From Leptidea sinapis (taxonomy: Eukaryota > Arthropoda > Insecta > Lepidoptera > Pieridae): a DNA stretch of 64,000 bases. Position numbers and translations under genes: made by a program. How positions within the stretch are numbered: position 1 is the first letter of the stretch; each line of letters opens with the position of its first letter. A model generated the notes under the pieces. The model was not told where the DNA came from. It searched no databases and worked only from the letters and a program-made list of their open reading frames with translations. Shown here one piece after another: positions 15,001 to 23,663 of this stretch. The stretch spans positions 4,302,501-4,366,500 of the forward strand of contig NC_066282.1 of NCBI RefSeq assembly GCF_905404315.1. The letters run 5' to 3'.

Positions 15001-18000
15001 TTGGACGTATACTGGACACAAGAAGGGTGTGTTGTCTCTGGCCTTCCTCGAGTCCCTTCGATTGGCTGTCTCCACCGACTCTGTGGTGCACATCTGGGAT
15101 CCTTTCATGGAGAGCGTGGTCTGTCAGGTAACCCACAAAAGACTGTATGCGCTGATAACTTATTTTAGATAATATTTTTGACTTTGAATTTGACTTTGTC
15201 TTATTACATAATTAGTTGGAGAGTGCGAAGTCGCCAGTGAGTATAGTTCGGACGTTGGGCGGTCCGTCACCAGTCATTGTGGCGGCTACCACTGATGCTA
15301 CCTTGAGGTTGATCGATGCGCGCTCGCCGCTTCATACGTACGAACTGAAGGTAACGTACGAATCAGAATAATTATTTTTTTTATATAAGAGAAGGCAACA
15401 CTGACCTCAACTAATTACCACTAGACCGTCGGCTGTCAAAGTGCTTTTGTGCCTGTTTGATATCCGCCATTTTGGCGCTATTGGCCATGTAGCGAGAGTC
15501 TGAGGTACTAAAACTAGTGATGACAACCTATTGGGAAACTATATACAAAAAAAAACAGGGGTGCGTTCAAAGTACACATGTCAGAAGTGAAACCTGCATG
15601 GTACATGAACCTCTAAACTGTATATGAATGCCTGGTACGTGTTGCTAGGATGACACATGATTTCAACCGCTATGAAAGACATTCCTACCACCACTAATAT
15701 ATATTATAATAATATGTTCTCCTGGTGTCTATGTAGTAATGCGTCGTGCGCTTGGAGTCAGAATATATTAAGGTATACTCGCGGCATACTTTCTTAAGTA
15801 CAATCTCTTCTTTAACTATGATCGCCTGGTACCAAAACATTGTATTATGCTTCCTATCTCATTATCTCCCATGTTAAATATTATGAATTGATGTGACTAC
15901 TCTTTTTACTGTCGCATTTTCGTTTCATCGACTTTCAAATCACAACGATGATAAAGAAGTTTTCACTTCAATAGTATGCATATTTCTGTCTCATTATTTG
16001 CCGGCTTCATCCTACACATTTTTGTATTTGTGTCTCTTACTTATCGTTTTTTCCGTTGCATCCGGTTTGAAATCACAACGATTCTAAAGAAGTTTCACTT
16101 CAAAAAATTGTGTAATTTATTACATTGATTCTTGAAGTATAAATAACACAGAAACGAAATTAATTCAAAATGCAAAAATACTTCAGAGTACTGTACGATT
16201 CTCTCGCAGCCATTTGTATTATACGTCAAAATTAGTTCTCTGGACGCACGCGAGTGGCGCTTCAAATAGGCACAAAAAATTTGCTGTCAAACATATGGAA
16301 CAGCCTCTCCAGTGGTATTTATGGTCAAAAAGCTTACGTGATAGGTAGTGGTGAGGTAACCGTCGGACATTCGCAACTCTAGGTGGTCAAGAGATTTACT
16401 TTAAGGAGAAAAGAGATTTCCTTGAAGGCATATTTGCGTGCGCAATAACAAATAAATAATATTTCAAGCTACAGAATTGTCGCATTTACATTAAAAATAA
16501 ATACAGTAAATGCGATTAGAAATTTAGTCGATTTACCGACAAATTAAGGGCATGGTTTTTGAAAAAATAATACCGAATTGTAAATAATATTAGTAATATT
16601 TTTTATTACTTATTACCTAAATTGTCATATAAAACACTTCGCTTATTAACATTAATGATAATTTATGATTTAAAAGATGGGCTGAGAGTTTCTTATCAGT
16701 TCTTCTCCACATGTCATAGTCCATTTACGAACTGATGTAGCTTCATGTTGTTTGATTAGTGTTGTTTATATATATATATGAGTCACACAAAAAGTCTGCA
16801 TTGCGCGTAAAATTACTTTGATAGATATTACACAGACTCAACGCACTCGTCGTACACTTTCGGTCAGTTTGTCGGCAGGACTATAGGGACGTACACCCTA
16901 TGGAAGTACAGAGATTGTGGTGTATTATTTCGTACTTGAGATATAAAAAAAAAAGAAGATATAGAGAATTTTAGGTTCATCTTATTCTTTCAGAAAGATT
17001 ATTAAAGGTACTGTTTCATATTAAACATTTAGTTCTAAAACTTCATTTTAAATTTCTGTCATGACACTCTGCCAAAGATGTATCATACAGTGCTGGTCTG
17101 TTTTCTATTTCTTCAATACATCGATGTCTAGCGCCATGATACACGTCAATCACTAGCAAGTGCAGACCACAGACTAAAGTAAGTGTCGTCTGCGTTAGCG
17201 CGTGTGGTCGCGAACGTTATTTTGTTTGGCCCACTTTTTGTACGGCGCGGTGCGGCGCAGTCTGTCAGATCTACGATGATATTTTGTGTGTCAGACTTTT
17301 TGCGCGTCGTGTGCGGTACTGCATAATATTCTATCGGTTTTGTTAACACAGACTAAAAACTGCGTCACGGATAGTCTGTCGTCTGCGATAGGCCTAATTG
17401 TCACTCCCTTTGATAAATAAATATTTTTGTATTCTATTATATTCTCTGTGTATTTCTGTGTAGACTGAAGTATTTTTATTATTGTCCAGTTACCGACGAA
17501 CTCGGCGATGTTCATACGCTGTATGTGCGTGAGTGTCAACGGCGATTGGGTGGGTGTGGGTCTAGCCGGAGGCCACGTGGCCATACTCGAGCCCCGCACC
17601 GGCCTGCCTCGTGCTCATTGGAAAGCTCATGATGGAGAGGTAATAGTAGAATTATTGACTTTTTAATGATATGTCTTGGAAATAAAACGATCGCTCCCAG
17701 GCTGGTTAATGTATGATTTGAATTATTGCCCTGTACTTTCCCCGGGGCATGAAAAGAATAGGGGAGTCCCAGGCCCATGGGTGTCGTTAGAGGCGACTAA
17801 GGGCTTTTTAGAAGTGGGAGAGTCACGCAGCCGTCTTTTGACGTCAGCACAATCGGGCCAGACTCGTCCAGGTTAATTACCACACTCGCACAGAATACCG
17901 GCGTGAAGTAGCGGCCTAGTGCCGCTATGTTTCGCATAGGTTAGTGTCGAGGACCGGAGGCCATTGACGACGTGCTTGCACAGATCCCCTCCGCTGGAAT

Positions 18001-21000
18001 CCTAGTCTTGGGTGATTTCAACGGGCACAATGCCGAATGGCTTGGATCACGTACCACAGACTACGCAGGGCGATCTGTGCATAATTTTGCATTGGCGTAC
18101 GATCTGTCCCAATTGGTTGAGTCGCCAACGCGGCTCCCGGATGTGGATAGCCACATGCCGTCCTTATTAGATCTTCTGCTGACTACACATCCCGATGGTT
18201 ACCAGGTCATTGTCGACGCTCCTCTCGGAACGTCTTCCATTGCCTGGTCAGGAGTGTAGTGCCTATACGACGCCCACGTCGCAGACCACCAGCGACCCAC
18301 CGCGTTTGGCACTACAAGTCAGCAGATTGGGATAGGTTGCGTTCCTTTTTTGCATCCTACGTATCCTTGGGGCACGGTTTGTTTCCCTTCGGATGATCCT
18401 AGTGTCTGCGCCGTTGCAGTAGCCGATGTGATACTACAGGGCATGGATATTTTTATACCAAGCTCTGTAGTACCGATCGGTGGCAGATCACAGCCCTGGT
18501 TCGATGCGTCAGTTAAAGCAGCATCTGACTGCAAAAAACAGGCGTATCGAACTTGGGTTGCGGCGCTGTGCACAAAGGATCCGAACTGCATAGTTCTTAA
18601 GAGGAAATACAACCGTGCTTCCAGATTTTTTAAGCGGCAAATCGCCCGTGCAAAGTCAAAACACGTCGTTAAAATCGGCGAGCAGCTTTCCAGTTACCCG
18701 ACCGGAACACGCAAGTTCTGGTCGTTGTCAAAAGCTGCTCTTGGTAACTTCAGCCAGCCGTCCATGCCGCCGTTGCACATGAGGAATGACATCCTGGCCC
18801 ATACGGCAAAAGAGAAAGCCGATCTCCTGTGCGCTCTTTTCGCTCTTCTCCTCCAACTCGACTCTTGACGACAACGGAAAAACACCGCCGACCATCCCGC
18901 GGTGTCAGAGCTCTATGCCTGAAGTACAGTTCAGACAGAAAACTGTTAGGCGAGCTCTGTTTTCGTTGGACGTTAGGAAGTCGAGCGGGCCGGATGGCAT
19001 TTCTCCAATCGTGCTTAGAACGTGTGCCCCTGAGTTGACGCCGGTGCTAACGCGTTTATTCCGGCACTCTTATTCCAAAGGCGTAGTCCCTGACTCCTGG
19101 AAGTCAGCCCTTGTCCATCCGATCCAAAAAAAAGGAGACAGTTCGGATCCGGCAAACTACAGGCCTATTGCTATTACCTCCCTGCTCTCCAAAATCATGG
19201 AGAGCATAATTAGCCGTCAGCTCTTGGTATACCTAGAGGGTCACCAGTTGATCAACGACCGACAATACGGGTTTCGCCATGGTCGGTCGGCAGGTGATCT
19301 TCTGGTATACCTAACACATAGATGGGCTGCGGCTATTGAAAGCAAGGGGGAAGGCCTGGCAGTTAGCCTGGATATAGCGAAGCCTTTGATCGTGTATGGC
19401 ATAAGGCGCTCCTCTCTAAACTTCCATCATTTGGGCTTCCCGAGAGCTTGTGCAAGTGGACCTCCAGCTTCCTCACTGGGCGCAGCATACAGGTCGTTGT
19501 CGACGGACATTGCTCGAACCCGAAGCCCGTGATTGCTGGAGTGCCCCAAGGCTGTGTGCTATCTCCTACGCTGTTTCTTCTGCATATCAATGATATGTTG
19601 GACACCTCTAACATTCAAGAAGAAAGAAGAGAAGAGAGAATAGCTGTTTTACCTAATTCCTGCCGCCGAATTCCACCTTCGCACGACACGCCACAAGTTA
19701 GGATATCATCCTCACCATCTGGATGTGTGGCGGTCCTCCACAGTGCGGTTTACAAGGAGCTTTCTTCCACGTACTACAAAGCTGTGGAATGAACTTCCTT
19801 GTGCGGTGTTTCCGGGACGATACGACATGGGTACCTTCAAAAAAAGCGCGTACACCTTCCTTAAAGGCCGGCAACGCTCCTGTGATTCCTCTGGTGTTGC
19901 AAGAGAGTATGGGCGGCGGTGATCACTTAACAACAGGTGACCCGTATGCTCGCTTGTCCTCCTATTCCATAAAAAAAAATGATTTAATTATGTTACTTAA
20001 ATAAATAAAAAAATAAAACAGTCTCTGGGGCCATGCATAAATAACGTCACACGAATTTAATGATATTTTGTCCACTCCCACGTCCTTGTCACAGCTAGTC
20101 ACATTTGTGTGTGTGTTTAAATTTAGTGTTGTAATATTGTAATTTTTAGATAGATTGTTTTTTGAAAAAATGGGACGTCACATATATTGGGTCCCGTTCC
20201 CGCCCCTTGTCACACAATGTCACACTTCCTCGACCCCCTTTAACTTTTGGCGTAATTTATGGATGATCTAATCTATAATCTTCTCAGGTCTTATGCAAAT
20301 TTCAAATGGGTTTAGTCGTTCTATAGATAGTTTATTTTATGACACTAAAGGGCAAGACAAGCATGACGTTGAAGTTCAGCTGATGGTAATTGATACGCCC
20401 TGCCTATAAAAATGCAGTGTCGCTCGGAATTCTTGAGAAACCCAAAAATTCTGAGTGGCACTACAATTGCGCTCGTCCCCTCGAGACATAAGATATTAAG
20501 TCTGTAATTTCAAGTTTAAAAATGGAATACAATAATTTAATATTTTGATATCGACTGCACCGCAAACCCAAACTTTGGTCAGACGTAACAGCGGTCAGCG
20601 GTATACCTGACCTGTACATATAGTGGTGATAACTCAGGATGGGTCTTGAAGGAATGACTCTTCAGATATAGGTAACTCCGAAAGGCATCTTCAAACACCT
20701 TAATTTTTTTTACCACCGAGTGGTTATAAATTTCTAAGCAAATACAGTGGACATGTGATCGGAGTCCCAGCCTTTAAATACGCATTTTCGTAACCATGTT
20801 GTATTATCCTGGAAAAATGGCATCAAAAGAGTATTCCCAAGTTGGGTCATGCGTGGAAGAAGGTTTTTTGAAAGCCGCACTTTGGAGGAAGCCACATATC
20901 AAATTAGTCTTAACAGTGCTGTTTTCAAGGAGCTTTCTTCCACGTACTACAAAGCTGTGCTTCTTTTGACGATACGACATGGGTTCCTTCAGAAAAAGCG

Positions 21001-21845
21001 CGTACATCTTCCTTAAAGGTCGGCAACGCTCCTGTAATTCCTCTGGTGTTGCAAGACAATGTGCGGCGTTGAACACTTAACACCAAGCGACTCCTACGCT
21101 CGTTTGTCCTTCTATTCCATAGAAAAATACAATAAAGTTTCCCGTCCAGGTGCTCCGATTGGCTGCAGTGGATGATCACAGATTGCTGAGTACAGGACTA
21201 GACCAAGTGACGGCGCTTTGGAGAGCTGATGACGGAGAGCTCATTGCACATCTAAAGTGAGTACTATTTCCAGAGCTGTGTGATTTTCAGAGCTTTTCCC
21301 CGTGTTTCTTTATAAGGGACGAGACGAACAGGATGTTCAGCTGTTGGTAATTCATACGCCTTGCCCATTATAATGCAGTGCTGCTCAGGATTCTTGAAAT
21401 ACCCAAATTTTTTCTGAGCGGCACTTCAATTGCGCTCGTCACCTTGAGACGTAAGATGTTAAGTCTTATTTGCCCAGTAATTTCACTAGCTACGGCGCAC
21501 TTCAGGTGCTGGCACTGCATTGTAATAGACAGGGTCTCGTACGTTATTTTCATAATAAAAAAAACCTAAATGTTTACTCAAGGACTGATTTCAGCGTTTC
21601 GTTTGCTTTTCAGAGGCAGCACAGAACCCGTCCATTGTCTGTCTGTGTACAACAACGAGCTGATATCCGGTACCACCAACAACCGCATCGGAGTGCACAC
21701 GTCACTAGACCAGGACGCCTCCTTCTCCAGCACCAAGTTGCGATCTGACACCTTCAAAGGAGTGCTCACGTGCATGTCTGTACTGCCGCTTAACAGACTG
21801 CTGCTGCTAGGGAGCGATAACGGAACCCTTAGCCTTCTCTGTTGA
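2..21845 (+). CDS. WDR81: WDR81 homolog, C-terminal portion, 13 exons (5' partial)
   Basis: Exons: 2-2078, 3005-3180, 4373-4560, 6100-6175, 7408-7572, 9704-9864, 12330-12542, 13444-13651, 14972-15127, 15216-15350, 17490-17639, 21150-21256 and 21614-21845 (TGA). All junctions are GT-AG and keep phase, giving 1347 codons. The frame is open to the window edge, so the N-terminal BEACH part is upstream. Exon 1 holds the long middle region, including a Ser/Asp-rich stretch and the family-typical SLIWLAHRLGPVLTCRYITR. Exons 2-4 continue it (YGEQLIIFQYLPHMGEL; FFLAFDKATGKIENWPKQED). Exons 8-13 form the WD40 propeller, with blades such as GHTHTVKSI..KDKTVRLW and GHKKGVLSL..VVHIWD. In animals WDR81, with WDR91, restrains endosomal PI3-kinase activity in early-to-late endosome conversion and also acts in aggrephagy. 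Human WDR81 is about 1940 aa, so roughly two thirds is present. Family identification is by recognition; borders are inferred. Confidence 0.9.
2393..2564. repeat. Harbinger-like MITE fragment
   Basis: This sequence shares its body with the elements at 33306-33509 and 36525-36692. Shared parts are a stretch about a cytosine-rich 'tctatcc' motif, 'gacaagatcttgtcatt', and the terminal 'gttattgaaaacggccg' followed by TTA. Only one terminal inverted repeat is present here. It lies in WDR81 intron 1. Confidence 0.5.
3202..3760 (+). mobile_element. LINE 3' end (non-LTR reverse transcriptase C-terminus)
   Basis: The + strand encodes, with one in-frame stop near 3314, the end of a non-LTR retrotransposon ORF2 (FRPHMEYCCHLWSGAP..., then FHLRTTRHKLGYHPHYLDVW and WRSSTVRFSRSF). 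A short 3' UTR and a poly-A run at 3752-3760 follow. The 5' truncation at 3202 lies only 22 nt past the donor of WDR81 exon 2. Jockey/CR1-type is my guess for the clade. The same family recurs at 7764, 12567, 17690, 20909, 40946 and 49700. Confidence 0.85.
3932..4216 (-). repeat. Family A SINE-like repeat, copy 1
   Basis: This is a near full-length member of a ~300 bp family found throughout the window. Recognition points, read on +, are 'cagctgatggtaattgatac', 'ctgagcggcactacaattgc', 'agatgttaagtctcatttgc', 'ggcagaaataggcgccgttg' and a terminal 'cactggta'. The A-rich tail is on the complementary strand, so strand is given as minus. Internal deletion near 4130. Confidence 0.85.
4690..4775 (+). 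mobile_element. LINE 3' end fragment (second family)
   Basis: The sequence 'taatgataccacagattggg' and 'gcagcgaccg' match the tails at 30050-30345 and 54725-54990. It is a short 3' terminal piece directly joined to family A copy 2. Confidence 0.5.
4776..5024 (-). repeat. Family A SINE-like repeat, copy 2
   Basis: Same family as copy 1, truncated at its A-tail end where it abuts the LINE tail at 4690-4775. It runs to the canonical 'cctcccactggta' end. Confidence 0.8.
5036..5165 (-). repeat. Family A, degenerate copy
   Basis: Decayed match containing 'gcaattgcgctcgtaacctt' and 'tactgctttcattacggcag'. It directly follows copy 2, so it is either an old tandem insertion or an internal duplication. 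Confidence 0.5.
5224..5440 (+). repeat. tRNA-derived SINE (family S1)
   Basis: The head contains an A-box-like 'gccgaatggttagtgaccct' and a perfect B box 'gggttcgaatccc', followed by a conserved tail ending 'ttggggcaagataatttgtg'. The same head and tail recur at 13690-13940 (minus) and 35425-35640 (plus), so this is a dispersed SINE rather than a tRNA gene. Confidence 0.8.
5679..5993 (-). repeat. Family A SINE-like repeat, copy 3 (full length)
   Basis: Complete copy from the T-run and 'atgaaaataatggacgagac' to 'cctcccagtggta'. It ends 106 bp upstream of the small WDR81 exon 4. Confidence 0.85.
6100..6175 (+). CDS. WDR81: WDR81 small exon 4 (76 nt)
   Basis: This exon is listed separately because its 25 codons are too short for simple ORF calling. 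The preceding exon ends in phase 2 (4560) and the next recognisable exon starts in phase 0 (7408), so an exon of 3n+1 length was required between them. The stretch 6100-6175 has an AG acceptor at 6098-6099 and a GTAAAT donor at 6176. It supplies exactly that phase and encodes FFLAFDKATGKIENWPKQED plus a few residues, which is plausible for this part of the family. It sits between a family A repeat (ends 5993) and the remains of a pogo/Tigger transposon (6227 onward). Confidence 0.8.
6227..7213 (-). mobile_element. pogo/Tigger-type DNA transposon, truncated
   Basis: Reading minus, the element begins at 7213 with a terminal 'cagtgaaacttgg' typical of pogo/Tigger and abuts a TA (7214-7215). An ORF starts at 6931: residues 1-55 form a CENP-B N-type helix-turn-helix (KSTLCRIIQSKHKI), and residues ~70-130 form the CENPB/Tc5-type DNA-binding domain (NGWMEGFKKRNGI). 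The reading frame then runs into a tRNA-like SINE (6410-6478) and no DDE catalytic domain follows. The far terminal repeat was not found. It is a dead fragment in WDR81 intron 4, on the opposite strand. The proteins Jerky and CENP-B share this domain pair, but the terminal repeat argues for a transposon. Confidence 0.8.
6390..6478 (-). repeat. tRNA-derived SINE (family S2) inside the Tigger remnant
   Basis: On minus, 'gggttcgagtcccgcatcgt' (B box plus start of tail) is followed by 'aaattttgttttcaaat'. This matches the tails of the elements at 41737 and 42085. It interrupts the transposase frame. Confidence 0.65.
7219..7394 (+). repeat. Dispersed repeat F, copy 1 (Helitron-like 3' end?)
   Basis: About 180 bp shared with 47508-47699: 'aaaatggtctttg', 'ccactgatcg', 'cgacatgaaact' and terminal 'cgggaacggctagt'. 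A CTAGT end would fit a Helitron 3' terminus, but no other Helitron hallmark was established. It ends 13 bp before WDR81 exon 5. Confidence 0.55.
7764..8310 (+). mobile_element. LINE 5' fragment (5' UTR plus endonuclease N-terminus)
   Basis: After a GC-rich 5' leader, the + strand encodes the start of an apurinic-type endonuclease (CNIRGL-like start at ~8150, then ERAKPALLFLTETELSSL and LSYPGYNLEHS near 8210-8305), with frameshifts. It is probably the same LINE family as 17690-19979, whose endonuclease starts further in. The sequence from 8310 to 8610 is unassigned. Confidence 0.65.
8614..8908 (+). repeat. Family A SINE-like repeat, copy 4
   Basis: Near full-length copy in the opposite orientation to copies 1-3, from 'accagtgagaggctcctttg' to 'cgtcccttatttta'. 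It lies in WDR81 intron 5. Confidence 0.85.
9050..9256 (-). pseudogene. Possible LTR-retrotransposon integrase fragment
   Basis: A 68-codon minus-strand ORF contains INMIVSDNGPFFTT followed by an F..FC pattern. This resembles the second catalytic Asp region (VSDNG.F/QFTS) of Gypsy-type integrases. No LTRs, protease, RT or other domain were seen nearby. It is a decayed remnant at best. Confidence 0.35.
9271..9457. mobile_element. hAT-like MITE
   Basis: Short inverted ends ('cataggttctc' on the left, 'gagaaactatgg' on the right) are flanked by near-identical 8-bp duplications (gtctagac at 9263-9270, ctctagac at 9458-9465). The ~187 bp interior is non-coding with a C/G-run near the left end. 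Eight-bp duplications and this terminal motif suit hAT elements. Confidence 0.55.
10021..10275 (+). mobile_element. LINE 3' end with (GT)n tail
   Basis: The + frame encodes a reverse-transcriptase C-terminal tail of a type common in Lepidoptera (GRGRPRRTFVDQIGDVL, then MNVEEAREVCKDRSKW). It ends in a (GT)n microsatellite at 10247-10271, plausibly the element's own 3' repeat tail. It sits in WDR81 intron 6. Confidence 0.7.
11093..12160. repeat. Cluster of Helitron-like/MITE debris and AT microsatellites
   Basis: Two starts of the lepidopteran 'actagct(g/t)..ccc.gcagacgttgtt' type (11095 and 11728) are followed by typical interior sequence such as 'aagatcggtccagcc'. (TA)n runs lie at 11705-11723 and 12116-12160. 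An inverted repeat joins 12041-12066 with 12090-12115 ('acattgtgacacgagattta' and its complement). I assign the family only tentatively. Confidence 0.5.
12567..12670 (-). mobile_element. LINE 3' UTR fragment
   Basis: Matches the minus strand of the LINE 3' end at 3202-3760 ('gatcaccgccgctcacattc', 'tcttgcaacaccagagg'). It begins about 25 nt past the donor of WDR81 exon 7. Confidence 0.7.
12746..12945 (+). repeat. Helitron-like repeat fragment
   Basis: Starts 'actagttgacccgacagacg'. It shares 'aaattgtttcacagc(a/g)ga' and 'gctgtcaaaccgtgcgtca' with 11830-11870. It is therefore a second copy of the element type seen at 11728-11900. Confidence 0.55.
13145..13335 (-). mobile_element. LINE 3' end fragment (second family)
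   Basis: On minus, the sequence matches the tail of the LINE at 54725-54990: 'gaatggagcgaccg' equivalents at the start, and 'aatctacaaaaaaattgtta' with 'cagaaaatctac' within. The region encodes a decayed RT C-terminus. Confidence 0.55.
13690..13940 (-). repeat. tRNA-derived SINE (family S1)
   Basis: Inverted copy of the SINE at 5224-5440. The tail 'ttatcttgcccca' is at its left end, and the B-box complement 'gggattcgaaccc' lies near 13872, followed by the A-box-like segment. Confidence 0.75.
13970..14146 (-). repeat. Family A SINE-like repeat, copy 5 (truncated)
   Basis: The A-tail half of the family, ending at 'cccagtaatttca'. Copies 6 and 9 break at the same point, so this may be a recurrent truncation or a sub-family end. 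Confidence 0.8.
14300..14410 (-). mobile_element. LINE 3' end fragment (second family)
   Basis: On minus this is a short piece of the tail seen at 38620-38900 and 54725-54990 ('cccagtccgtggggtcatta', 'aagaaaatcgtttat' read on +). Confidence 0.45.
14675..14930 (-). mobile_element. LINE 3' end fragment (third family)
   Basis: On minus the frame encodes YNKVSANIQALSINKFK, the C-terminus of a non-LTR RT also seen at 38045-38360 and 55398-55860. The family 3' UTR is at 14680-14760 ('gctctgagagagaagaagcg'). Confidence 0.65.
15545..16120 (+). repeat. Dispersed repeat G, copy 1
   Basis: About 550 bp of non-coding sequence, parts of which reappear inverted at 38470-38985 ('atgtcatcctagcaacatgt' and the 'caaccgctatgaaa' region). 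It contains two internal near-repeats, 'aaatcacaacgatgataaag' and 'aaatcacaacgattctaaag'. No other feature was seen between WDR81 exons 10 and 11. Confidence 0.5.
17143..17390. repeat. GC-richer block with direct-repeat ends
   Basis: A locally GC-richer stretch 100 bp upstream of WDR81 exon 11. Related motifs occur near both ends: 'cacagactaaa' and 'gtcgtctgcg' at 17167-17200 and again at 17348-17388. No coding potential was recognised. It may be a MITE; I cannot place it. Confidence 0.3.
17690..19979 (+). mobile_element. LINE (non-LTR retrotransposon) copy with internal deletion
   Basis: In order: a 5' leader (17690-17960); endonuclease part (17965-18258, GDFNGHNAEW); connecting region (18350-18868); RT start (18920-19400, VRKSSGPDGISPIVLR and DPANYRPIAITSLLSK); RT boxes up to GVPQGCVLSPTLFLLHINDM (to ~19615). 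The sequence then jumps through a purine-rich stretch (19616-19645) to the ORF2 C-terminus (RTTRHKLGYHP...) and a 3' UTR with poly-A. The catalytic YADD box and thumb are missing, and there are several frameshifts. It is dead, in the WDR81 intron 11 sense strand. Confidence 0.85.
20338..20512 (-). repeat. Family A SINE-like repeat, copy 6 (truncated)
   Basis: A-tail half of the family ('gttcagctgatggtaattga', 'ctgagtggcactacaattgc'), ending near 'ctgtaatttca'. Confidence 0.75.
20909..21130 (+). mobile_element. LINE 3' end next to WDR81 exon 12
   Basis: Matches the last ~220 bp of the 3202-3760 and 19730-19979 LINE copies ('caaggagctttcttccacgt', 'gattcctctggtgttgcaag' variants), with a ~25 bp internal deletion near 20959. 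Its poly-A-like end at 21120-21130 stops 19 nt before exon 12 (21150). Confidence 0.8.
21312..21506 (-). repeat. Family A SINE-like repeat, copy 7 (truncated)
   Basis: Runs from 'aagggacgagacgaacagg' to 'ctagctacggcgcacttcag', in the last WDR81 intron. Confidence 0.8.
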
Positions 21846-21851
21846 TGCACC

Positions 21852-21915
21852 TTTTTTTATGACAATAAGGGACGATATAGGACGTTCTACTGATGGTAAT
21901 TGAAACGCCCTACCA
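21852..21915 (-). repeat. Family A SINE-like repeat, fragment 8
   Basis: Only the A-tail end ('ttttttatgacaataaggga', 'ctgatggtaattgaaacgcc'). It starts seven bases past the WDR81 stop codon, so the gene's 3' UTR begins almost at once in transposon-derived sequence. Confidence 0.65.
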
Positions 21916-22494
21916 ATAGTATTTATATATTATACCATATTGTGTCGCTTTTAAAAAAGTTTAATCAATATTTTATTTCATTAAAGTGGTAACAATATGG
22001 TATAATCAATACAGGATTTCTCTTAGACATGAACAATTGTTAAACTATTACTACCTTATCTCTATATATATATATATATAAGAGATTTCGTATATAGTCA
22101 CTCATCACGATATCTCTGGAACCATTAGAGCTAAAGACTTGAAATTTGGTAGGAATATTCTTTTCACCGAGTAGAGGTGAGCTAAGAACGGAAATTCCAT
22201 CCTCAAGTTTTTTTTTTATTATGAACAGAACAACGTCTGTCGGGTCAGCTAGTTCAACATATCTAACGAACTGAATAAAAATTTTACATTGCTGCTTATT
22301 GACCAAGAACATTTTAAACAGCTGGAGTATATGCGGCAATAGATTAGTTTCCTTTGAAATAAAAAAAATTCAACCAAACATTACAGGAGGAGGATGATTT
22401 GATAGTTAAGAACCCGTCAACTGTAAATAAAAATATATCTTGAAAATAGTTTAACATAACATAAGATTGTACTAACTTAATTTGTACCAAAATT

Positions 22495-22585
22495 TAAGAA
22501 CTATACGGAACTCGAACCCGCGCCTCTCGGGTTTCGTCCGAGCGCTCTTACCAACTCATCCAACCGTCCGAGTGACGCATTGACC
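22495..22585 (-). repeat. tRNA-like sequence (S2 SINE head)
   Basis: On minus it reads as a tRNA-like fold: A box 'tgagttggtaagagc', an anticodon-like arm with stem CTCGG/CCGAG and loop ACGAAAC, and B box 'gggttcgagttcc'. The loop lacks the U33 expected in a real tRNA, and near-identical copies at 42133 and 45480 argue for a SINE. Confidence 0.6.
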
Positions 22586-23474
22586 GCTAATTCTGGTATG
22601 CCTCCTACAACTCTCATAATTTGTATATTTAATCCCCGAAGTGGTGAATATCACTTAAAAATAACAATTTGTTTATAACATAAAAACTTTATATCTATTA
22701 TAGTGACTCTGTACCTGGTTTTGTTTTGTACTTGCTCAAATTTTACCTTAATAATAACTATTTTGACTTAACGATCTCGAATTTATACTTAGGTATTGGT
22801 AAGTTGTACGAAATAATTGGTTTATATTGTTCTATAGTCTATACCAATTGCGTTGATATTGTGATAATGTCGGGTTCTTACATGTGTGGGTAGTTGCAAC
22901 GGAAACTTGATCGCTAGAATAAGTGGCACGTAATATGCTGTACACAGGGTTGCCACCTTTTATTAGAACAAATAGAGTATATCTGATTTCAAAGGAGGTT
23001 AATAAAGAGTACTGACTACCGAAAAAGACTATCATTTATTTTATATTTGTAAAATGTTTTTTTTTTTTTTTACTTTTTGTTAACGTGTTAACAGATTTGT
23101 AATTGTATTTGTATCAGTATTAAAGTACGCCTAGATGATATCGAGTACAATATTCTATTTTAGAGTACGGTTGGCAACCCTAGTTGTACATGGCTGTAAA
23201 CAATATGTTTGGAATAGTATCCCTTAGTTATCCTGTATGAATTGTACACAGTATACGCTTAAAATAGTCCATAACGATAGTAATGAGAAATTGTATTTTT
23301 GTTGCATTTATATTTGCAAAATTACGTTCATTAATTAAATTCATAACAATAATTGGCATTATAACAGATTTTTGATTTTTCATTTATTATATCGGTGCAC
23401 GGTGAACTAATTTGGTCAGAGTAATGGCCTAGAAGTATAACTAAAGCTTTACTGTAACAGAACAAAAGTAAACA

Positions 23475-23663
23475 TTTTTTTTATGAAAATAAGGGATGAG
23501 ACGAGCCGGACGTTCAGCTGATGGTAATTGATACGCCCTGCCCATTACAATGCAGTGTCGCTCAGGATTCTTGAAAGACCCAAAAATTCTAGGCGGCACT
23601 ACAACTGCGCTCGTCACCTTGAGACATAAGTTGTTAAGTCTCATTTGACCAGTAATTTCATAT
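23475..23663 (-). repeat. Family A SINE-like repeat, copy 9 (truncated)
   Basis: A-tail half of the family ending 'ccagtaatttcata', the same breakpoint as copies 5 and 6. Confidence 0.8.
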
